Assembly: GCA_036346395.1 (NCBI GenBank)
Contig: CM070596.1
Span: 7,611,843-7,675,842 of the forward strand
From: Hsuehochloa calcarea
Taxonomy: Eukaryota; Streptophyta; Magnoliopsida; Poales; Poaceae
DNA length: 64,000 nt
Direction: 5' to 3'
The position numbers were made by a program, and so were the translations under genes. Position 1 is the first letter of the stretch; each line of letters starts with the position of its first letter. The notes below the pieces were generated by a model. It had not been told where the DNA came from, searched no databases, and saw nothing but the letters and a program-made list of their open reading frames with translations. Shown one piece after another: positions 56,160 to 64,000 of this stretch.

Positions 56160-56780
56160 AGTCAGAGGAAGTGCGGTAGTACTGGCCGATGAACGGCGGT
56201 ACTACCGGTACTACCGCTCGTGCTGATTTTTCAGCATCTTTTCTCCAACGGCTAGTTTTTGTGTGTGGGCTATAAATACCCACCTTGGCAAGTTGCGGGG
56301 AAGCAAGCTGGTGCCATTACCCATTCCTTGAGCAAAGTGCACACCCTATACACTCTTATGTCATGTGTTGCACCTACTGAGCTTAGAGAGCAAACCCTAA
56401 CTGTATGTGTTGCATTAGGTAGTAGATTGTGTATCCACTTGAGCTTAGACACTTGATTCGTTCAAGTGAGCATCTTTGACTTATTACTCTTGGTGTTTGT
56501 CGACACCTAGACGGCTTGGAGGAGTTGCGTCGGTGATCTTCTCAACGAAGGTTGTGAGAAGGCCCGAGCGGTTGTGAGTGGTTTGGTGCTCGCCATCTCC
56601 GGGGTGGAGGAAGTGCAACCCTGAATGGATCGAAGTGTTGGTTCATGTTGGATCCGGTTCAAGTGGTTGGACTTATCTCGGAGGTGTTGGCTTAATTTGT
56701 GTAGTCGGTCTAATTAGTTTGGGCTTACCTCAACGTGCATTAGGGGAGACCGGCAAGTCTCCGAACACCACGGTAAAACA
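56160..56780 (+). mobile_element. LTR-like fragment with TATA box
   Basis: Non-coding sequence has GCGGTAGTAC/GGTACTACCG palindromes upstream of GCTATAAATACCCACC (about 56268), then the leader-like AGAGCAAACCCTAACTG and TGACTTATTACTC stretches, ending near ACACCACGGTAAAACATC. This succession is typical of a plant LTR (U3 palindromes, TATA, R-U5). No second LTR, primer site or protein domain is present. Confidence 0.5.
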
Positions 56781-56799
56781 TCAGTAGCTAGCTAATCAT

Positions 56800-59700
56800 A
56801 TCCATACAACAAACTATAGATGAAGCAGACAAATTAATATTACTTAACAGCAAATGATCTTATGGTCAAGTCTTACAAAGTGTGCCATGCGGGGTTTAAC
56901 AACAAAAGGTTACTTGCAGCGGAGAACAAAACATGTAATGGTAGCCATCCGACATGCCCACAGGCAATCGAGTGGAGGACGCGACCTAATTCGCAAAGTA
57001 TTCGAAGTATTCTTCCTCGAAGAACTTGGTGTTCCCTGGTTCTTTTTCGGCGACTGATCAACAAATGCACAAAGCTGTGAGTACTTTAAAGTACTCAGCA
57101 AGTCATAGGGAAATGCATGCAAATAATATCCATGCAAGGCTTGACAAGGATAGCTTTATGACTATTTTACAGAAAGCAATATTGATAGTAAATAAAGTAA
57201 GTAGATTGTAAAGCACAATTTAAAAGATTAATACATAAGTAATCAAGTTCTTTGAAACAACTAGTGAACACCTCGTTCACTACCCAACCATTCCAATATT
57301 TTTATGAAGATCTACCCCTCGTGTGAAATCACCAGGCATTGTACATAGCCGGGGACACGGCTATTCGAATAGTTTTGCACTCTACAAAGGTTGTACAGCT
57401 TGACTCACAAGAGGTAATCATCTTATACTGTCCGCTCACACACTTCCGAGGTGTGCGACTAAGAGATTATCACAAGGCTTCTACAAAGCTCCGTTTTGAC
57501 TCGGTTCTGCTCGCTAAGGATTCACATTCTTGACCCCCTCTTGCGCCGCTCATCAACCAAAACAGAACCGACTCAAAATATTACTAATTATTCAGCATGG
57601 TCCACCCCATAAATGGACTTGTGGTTGCACAGTAAGGCCAGATCAATGGCTCACAAAGTTAAGTCCTTAGTGACTACTCAGGCGATGCAACCACATCCCA
57701 ATGTGCTTCCTGCACCCCCTTAACTACACGATCACTCGCCCGAGTATAAATGTTTTTTGTTCAACCTAACCAAATGGCAACCCTTACCATGGCACAACAT
57801 CTTTTAATAGTGGCTGCCACAATTCCATCTTTCATTAAGTCAAGTTTAAACATTTAAGCATGTGAACATAAATCCCATCGAATAGCTAAAGCATGGCTAA
57901 GCATAATACGCACACATGTTGGTATTACAATAATGTCCAACTAAGATTACCCAATCCTATGGTGTCCAAGGATTTATGTCATTCAAGGGAATATGTCAAT
58001 AACAATTATTCAAGGTGGCATAATGACAATTGGGTATTTAACTATTCCCGAAAGCAGCTATTATAAAACTAGCTATACATGTTGATATAAAATAATATAA
58101 TTTTATAAAATGGGTTTAATATGATCAAAGGTCCACCACTTGCCTTCGTTGATGAGTTGATATGCGTCGGTCGACGGGTCCAAGAATTCTTTCAGAACGC
58201 CGGAATCTGTACGTGCAAACAAAGCTAAATAAATAAAACAATTCTAAATAAAATCCAAAAATTACCAAACTAGAACCAAATGAAAGGTACTTAATTTAGA
58301 TGAATATAGAAATTTAAATCACTCGAATCGGAGTTCAGATGAAGAAGATATGGCCTAAGGATTTTTTGAAATCACATGAAATGAAGAAATATGAATTTTC
58401 CTGATTTTTAGATTTATTTTTGTAAAGGAAATCGCTTTACTGCGTCAGCTGACGTCAGGGGGGATTTTGATTTCGACCGATTTGTTTTTAAAAGGAAAAG
58501 GATGAAAAAGCCACATGGGCTACTGACGGGGCTGCCACATGGACGGAAGAGGGGGAGGTGGGGCTGACTAGGCGCCACGTGGATGCCCACGTCAGCGAAA
58601 CAGCGACAGCGGCTCAGGTGGTGTTGCTCGCCGGCGTTTGGCGAGGTGTTGGCCGGCGGCGAAGGCTCCGGGGGCTAAAGGAAGGCAAGGTAGACATGAT
58701 GCTCACGGTCTCGACGACTCGACGCCAAGGGAAGGCTGACGAGGAGGAGGAAGAAGTGATGGCGGCGGCGGTTGAAGGCGACTCTAGGGTTCCGACGAGA
58801 ATTCGATGAAGGGGAGGTGCGCACGGGGTGGCCTGGGTTCTTGCGATGCCGGAGGTGGAGGCGGTTGAAGGTGGCTCTAGGGTTCCAGCGAGAATCCGAT
58901 GAAGGGGAGGTGCACATGGGGTGGCCCGGGTTCTTGCGATGCCAGAGGTGGAGGCGTTGGCGGCAGAGGAGCCTAGGCGGCTGCGCTAGAGGCGGCAGCG
59001 TGAAGGTGCTCCTCTTTATAGGACGTAGGGAGGTCCGGAGGGCGAGATTCGCACGGAGGAGGTCATGTTGGCGATTACTCGTTCCGACGATTCTGCGCGG
59101 GGAAGGATGGAAGTGACAGGGGGGGACGGGGTCGGTGAGAAAATGGGGAGTCAACGCGTGCGTCAGCGTGGAGAATCGGCGAGGGAAACCCTTGATGGGA
59201 TGGAGCTTTGCGCGGCCATTAATGGCGGTCTAAAGGAGCTGCACCCAGGGGGTAAGAGGAGGCGTGCGAGGAAGAAAGGGCACAGGAGGCTGACGGGTGG
59301 GGCTACCCGTTAGTGAGAGCGAGAGGAGAGGCACCGGAGCGAGCTGGCGCGGTGAAACAGGCCAGCGGAGCTGGGTCGTGAGGGGGAGAAAAGAGGGAAC
59401 GGACCGAGAAGATTCGGCCCGAAGCGAGGAGGAGGATTTTAAATACCTTTTTTATTAAAAGAAATGCCAGAAAAGTAAAAAGGTTTTTAGAAAATAGCTA
59501 ACATAGCCCAACAATTCTAGGAAAATACAAAAAAGTCCATGGAATTATTTAGAACTTAATAAAAATATTTTCAGCTTAGCTTTAACTTTTAATTTTGCAA
59601 ATAAAATAGTCTTAACTTTGGGATAAAAAGGAAAACCCTTTTTAAAATCCAGAAAAAGGAAGAAATGACTTAAAATAATCCTTTTGACTTTAAATTCAAA

Positions 59701-59880
59701 TAAATTCCAGAAAACTTAAATAACCAACTTTTGAATTAATTGAAGTTTGATTAATTTAATTTAAACTATTTTTTATTTCTAAATTTCAAGTTAAGCTTTT
59801 AGCAAATTAATAAAACCAAATGGTTACTTTTAAATTTTGAAAATTTTCAAAAAGAACTGAAAATTGAGATGTTGCACATG
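56800..59880 (-). mobile_element. Long LTR-derived repeat, probably gypsy, no coding capacity
   Basis: The 3-kb stretch combines features I associate with long gypsy LTRs in grasses: the motif CATTGTACATAGCCGGGGAC (about 57336), a run of TCACACACTTCCGAGG-like text, a CTGACGTCAGG block near 58450, and an end reading GAGATGTTGCACA whose reverse complement begins TGTGCAACATCTC. No protein domain is seen. The other end and a target duplication were not found, so extent and orientation are tentative. Confidence 0.4.
58767..58955. repeat. 92-bp tandem duplication, GC-rich
   Basis: GTTGAAGG followed by CGAGAAT-CGATGAAGGGGAGG and TTCTTGCGATGCC occurs at 58771 and again at 58863, two copies with about 10% divergence. 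Long minus-strand frames across it (Arg/Pro/Ser rich) simply reflect the repeat and GC content. Confidence 0.75.
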
Positions 59881-60679
59881 GCCATCTGAGCGACTGAGCC
59901 AACGTGCCCCAACCCCCGAGCACAGGTCCTGAGGAATGAGGACTGAGTCACTGAGGTGGGGTATCCAATCCCAAATCTCTAATTCCCAAACGGCCAAACC
60001 TGTTTGAAAAATGAATTGTGATTGATGAATTTTGTGTTTATTTGAATTGTAGAGAGCTTTGAAAAATGTACAGGGTAGTTCATATTATTACATTACTAGT
60101 TGACACCAAAATGAACCATTAGATTGCCCTCATGAAATTTAATCTTGTATAAACATATTATACTTTGAAAACTTTCAAGCATCCATGTGGAGTTCTTATT
60201 GGATAGAAAGATTCTAAGCAATAATAAGCTAATTGTAGTAGATAATGGAATATATTGACCATTTTCGAACAAAACAACTAAATTTACACCTCGGTTGAGA
60301 ACATGAGACTAATTGATAACTCTAGATTTAAGTTAAATTACCATGTTGTAGTAAAGGATGGTGGCATACTTCAGCAATATGGATATAAATTCATTCGAAC
60401 ATACCTATATAATTTATTGATGATCTCAACTTCTCAAGTTATACAAATTCTTGTGACTAATCAAACTTGTAAATTACAAATTCATGAGCAGACGAGTTAT
60501 GCTGGATATGTCAATAACAACACATGTATATCCCCAATTCTCCATTCCCTAATTCCTTAGTTCCAAATCCCAAATCTCAAATTCCCTTTTTAATATTTTT
60601 TTAATTATTTTAATTATTTGTGGTGTTATTTCTAGTACACAAAAATTGCACTTTGATTTTTCTTATTTTGTGAACTTTT
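59881..60679. other. Intergenic region upstream of the PP2C gene
   Basis: AT-rich, no recognisable gene. The promoter of the PP2C gene should lie at its right end, but I see no unambiguous TATA box. Confidence 0.45.
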
Positions 60680-60689
60680 AAATCCATTT

Positions 60690-60887
60690 CATGCTCGCCG
60701 TCGCCAGCCAACGAAGTACGGGTATCTTATCGGCATCCTGCCCCTCCGCGATCGCAAGGGTCACCTGCCCCGTCTCCATTCCAAACTACAAATCGGAATC
60801 TCCCTCCCCTCCCCTGCCCCGAGAATCGACCACACGCCCGGCCGGATCCGCCACCTTCTGCTGCGTCTGGGCGAGCGCGAGCGCAAG
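60690..60887 (+). other. 5' UTR exon of the PP2C gene (probable)
   Basis: A GC- and C-rich leader ends at GCGCAAG|GTATAA (donor at 60888). One or more further non-coding exons probably follow, for example near 61892-62010 (after a T-tract and CAG), before the acceptor at 62102-62103 that precedes the ATG. Exact start unknown. Confidence 0.5.
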
Positions 60888-62118
60888 GTATAAATCGTCG
60901 CTCGCTTCTTGGCCAGAGCTCACTCCTTTCTACGCTCGGTTCTTGATGTTGTTTCTTGGCGCGTGTCTTTGGGATATGTATTTTCTTCCTTGTCGAGGTT
61001 GGAGTTTTGGAGGTTGGCTGATGTTACCTCGGTCGATCTTGGGGCTCTTGGAGGACTCGATTGCATGTCTGAATTTGGGTGGGAGCTGTTAGCAAGTGGT
61101 GTGACGGCGATATATGTGAGCTGGGAATAGTTTATGTGTATGCTGGTCATCATGGGCCATTTCTTGTTTATCAACTACAAATTTGCACAAATTTTACCTT
61201 AAGAATGTGCTTCCTCATGGGGGTTGATACGAAGCAGTACAGGTGGTTGCTTAATTTATAAAAAGAAACTTATCTTATCTTGTTCAGGACTAGCTGTTGG
61301 ATGGTGAGACCTCACTAAAGTCGGGGGTTTAAGGAAAAAGAGGATATCATGTTCTCATAGCCCCTTGTTTTGCTTGCAGGATGTATTTTAAAATTCGTAT
61401 TAGTCTCATTTTGTTCTGTGCGTTACATTTAATAAAATAATTGCCACCTCATTTGTTGTGATAATTATGGGTGGTGGTTGGATAAAGTGTCCTAGTTTAT
61501 ATGCTAGCATGGGGGTTAGGCTAGTCCTGTTGCTGTGCGGGTATAACGGGTTTTGCAGTTCTCTTCTGTCTGCTGAAGTACCGTACAATGATTGGATTTG
61601 TTGGGGTGGGGGGGGCTCTATATATCCTTCTTGTCCTAGCTGGTAGTAGATGGCACTTATCTGGTTCTATTAGGTTCTTGCTTCTGCTATCTTCATCTTT
61701 TTACCTTTTACGCCTGCATTGGTACTTTGCATAGCTGGTATGTAGTAATTTGGGTGGTTGCACTCTTGATTGATTGTTTGGTTTATTGACACCATTTTTT
61801 GTTATGTCGTTGTTAGTTGTGTTCATTGTACGAGATTTCTTTTGGGCTTCTGTTTGATAATGATTCTTGTCATCTTAATTTTTTTTTTCAGGAACTTTTG
61901 TCGATATAGATTCATTGAAATGTTGTTAAAAAGGTCCAGGGCCACTTGATATAACTTTTGTATTCATTCGCCAGAGGTCTCTCTTTGTTGACAAGTGTGC
62001 CTACTGGTGTAAGTGTCATTTGGTGACATGATTAATCTCTGGTGTATTTCCATTTGTTAATGATACTACATAGATTTTTTTCCTTATGAAATAAGTTCCT
62101 TAGGTACAACTTATCAAG

Positions 62119-63640
62119 ATGGGAATTTACCTCAGTGCTCCAAAAACGGATAAGCTATCTGAAGGCGGGGAAAATGATAAATTTAAATTTGGTCTTTCGT
62201 CTATGCAAGGATGGCGTGCAAGCATGGAGGATGCTGTAAGTTTTCCACTCCAAAGCTATTCTAATTGTTTGATTTCACTCATCACTATTGAGCATTGAAC
62301 TCATTTGCTTAATGGAAACCTTGATAACATGATCCAACTTTCTTACCATGATTGTAGTTACTTCCTCAAAACTAATGCTGATGCCCTTGAGGCCGGTGGG
62401 GATATACATTTTAGATTTGAAATTTTAGTAGTGCTTCTATGCTCTCCCCAAAAGTGAAAAAAACGCACATTAAATTAAAGGCCTGATTTGCAACCACCCA
62501 CTACTCCATTACTAACAACGTTGCTTTAGGATTTGTGCAATTTGGTTCCTGATAGGGCATAGAAGCACTACTATGTATCTTTATTTTGCAATGACTTGGT
62601 GAGGACTCCTACGGTCAATGTGGATACATGAAAGAAGTGACACATGAGTTTAGTTTTGCCCAGAAAAGAAAGAACCAATTATAATATCCACAGTTAATTC
62701 AGTGAACTAACAAAAAAAATGGTTTGCTATGTTTTGAAAATTTTGTCATAGTTTCAGCTTTGTAACCATCATTGTCATGGATGCATGCGTTCTCCTTTAT
62801 CAATTTGTCTCGAATCTATTAATTTACTTTGGAAATGATTCTATGATATGAACTGCTATGCTTTATTGCACTAATAGGTAATACCTGAGATGCTTTTGAT
62901 TTATGCTGGTGCCTGGTGCTTTAGCACAGTGATATGAACTGCTATGTTGCCCTATAAAATGCATTGTTCGTAGACTTATAAATGCTGCAATCTTGCTGAT
63001 TTCATTTAACCATGCTTTTCTAAAACCTTTCTCCCATGCAATGTTCAATGTCATGTGCAATTCTGCAGCATTCAGCATTGCTAGATCTTGACAAACAGAC
63101 TGCATTCTTTGGTGTTTTTGATGGCCATGGAGGTAAGCACTACTTGCAAAGATAAGTGTCTTTCATGTTTGCTCCTTGTACTTTCAAAGATATGTATTAG
63201 TAAACTGGTACTTTAACTGTTGCACATATTAGTAAACCATAAATACTTCAAATGTTGAACATCCTCATGTTCCTTGCTTTTCTCAGGAAGGGTGGTTGCC
63301 AAATTCTGTGCGAAATATCTACACTCTCAAGTTCTCAAAAGTGAAGCCTATGCTGCTGGTGACCTAGGGACTGCTGTTCATAGAGCTTTTTTCAGGTTTG
63401 AGTCATTATAAAGCTTCGGTATTTATTTTGAAATTACTGCCAGCATAGAGTTGATAATGACTAATTTTGTTATTGTACCACTTCAGAATGGATGAAATGA
63501 TGCGAGGACAGAGAGGTTGGCGGGAACTATCTGCGCTTGGAGATAAGATAAACAAGTTTAGTGGTATGATAGAAGGGTTGATTTGGCCTCCGAGAGGTAG
63601 TGATTCAAATAATGGACAGGATGATTGGGCTTTTGAGGAG
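62119..63640 (+). CDS. Protein phosphatase 2C, plant AT4G31860-type, 5' part (runs off the window)
   Basis: Four coding exons fit in phase: 62119-62235, 63069-63132, 63287-63395 and 63487-63640. The product begins MGIYLSAPKTDKLSEGGEND (Gly2 and Ser6 fit an N-myristoylation signal). It continues with FGLSSMQGWRASMEDA, the metal-binding FFGVFDGHGG, VVAKFCAKYLHSQVL, AFFRMDEMMRGQRGW and the plant-specific insert GMIEGLIWPPRG. These match a plant PP2C group (Mg/Mn-dependent Ser/Thr phosphatases) that includes Arabidopsis AT4G31860. The sequence stops at EE before the exon with the second catalytic block, which lies beyond 64000. No defect is seen. The ATG chosen is the first in-frame one after the acceptor at 62103 and gives the family's usual N-terminus. 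Confidence 0.93.
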
Positions 63641-64000
63641 GTATTTGTTTTCAATTAGATTTTTGTAATCTTTGTCAGTTGAAACCATTTTCACACTTAA
63701 TGCTGGAAATGGAAACCTGTGCAATTAAAACTACTATGAAAATTTTAATGACAAAGATCTAAACTTGAAGGCTTTGTTGTCAACAATAGTGTTGCACAGC
63801 AACATAAATATGAATTTTCAGTGTAATGTTCTAACACATATATGCTTTCTGCGAGAATTCTTGGTGTGCATATTTTGTTTTATTTTGCCATGCATTGCCT
63901 CAAGAAAGAAATGGCTTTAGAGAAAATACTTTGTCATATTAGAATTTTCCCAATTGGATAAACAAAAATACATTGTTGCCCACTGGTATGCGCATACCAT
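63641..64000 (+). other. Intron of the PP2C gene, open at the window edge
   Basis: The donor GTATTT at 63641 begins AT-rich intron sequence. No further PP2C exon is visible before the end of the window. Confidence 0.7.

Noticed and set aside
58675..59154. A 159-residue minus-strand frame with internal repeats
   Set aside because: The repeats derive from the 92-bp DNA duplication in GC-rich repeat sequence; no known domain.

Overview
This window is nuclear DNA of a grass (Poaceae). The evidence is two intron-rich plant genes with GC-rich leaders and AT-rich introns, separated by nested plant transposons: copia and gypsy elements, hAT elements, a Mutator-like element carrying a plant mobile domain gene, and a Tourist-like MITE. 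The species cannot be fixed from sequence alone.

Layout. 1-7.6 kb: AT-rich intergenic DNA with a Tourist-like MITE (1531-1854) and a 4.6-kb hAT element (1943-6576) with an 8-bp target-site duplication (TSD) and a dead transposase. 7.6-16.1 kb: a mosaic of fragments of three unrelated genes. These are the first exon of a MATH-domain gene (+), intron-containing catalytic exons of a UBLCP1-type phosphatase (+), and clathrin heavy chain pieces lying in both orientations. A 5.2-kb copia element (10687-15901, minus strand, 140-bp LTRs, TSD GTGAT) sits inside a clathrin exon. 16.8-20.9 kb: a minus-strand gypsy internal region without LTRs, lodged in a host tandem repeat. 21-25 kb: repeats, LTR-leader-like sequence and an RNase H remnant. 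25.1-30.9 kb: a second hAT element holding an IQD first exon and interrupted by a 1.76-kb element of a solo-LTR family.

31.4-40.7 kb is the main resident gene, an SR140/RRC1-type U2 snRNP-associated splicing factor. I could follow it through 17 coding exons with consistent phases, giving a 949-residue product. 41.6-44.1 kb is a transposase-less hAT derivative. 44.9-54.9 kb is a degenerate Mutator-like composite. It carries a MURA-type transposase, a small GRF-like zinc-finger/transmembrane gene, a coiled-coil/Cys-cluster gene and a plant mobile domain (PMD) gene. The transposase is split by a 1.9-kb solo LTR with TSD GTGTG, and the PMD gene is cut by a truncated copy of the same LTR. 56-60 kb holds LTR-like, repeat-rich DNA. 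60.7 kb to the edge is the 5' half of a PP2C phosphatase gene.

The two host genes appear intact over the part visible. Everything between them looks like layered insertions whose order can be read: hAT and Mutator-like elements are older, the solo LTRs landed inside their coding sequence, and the copia element landed inside already captured clathrin sequence. The most unusual parts are the multi-gene Mutator-like composite, with related tandem repeats upstream of two of its genes, and the three-gene fragment mosaic.
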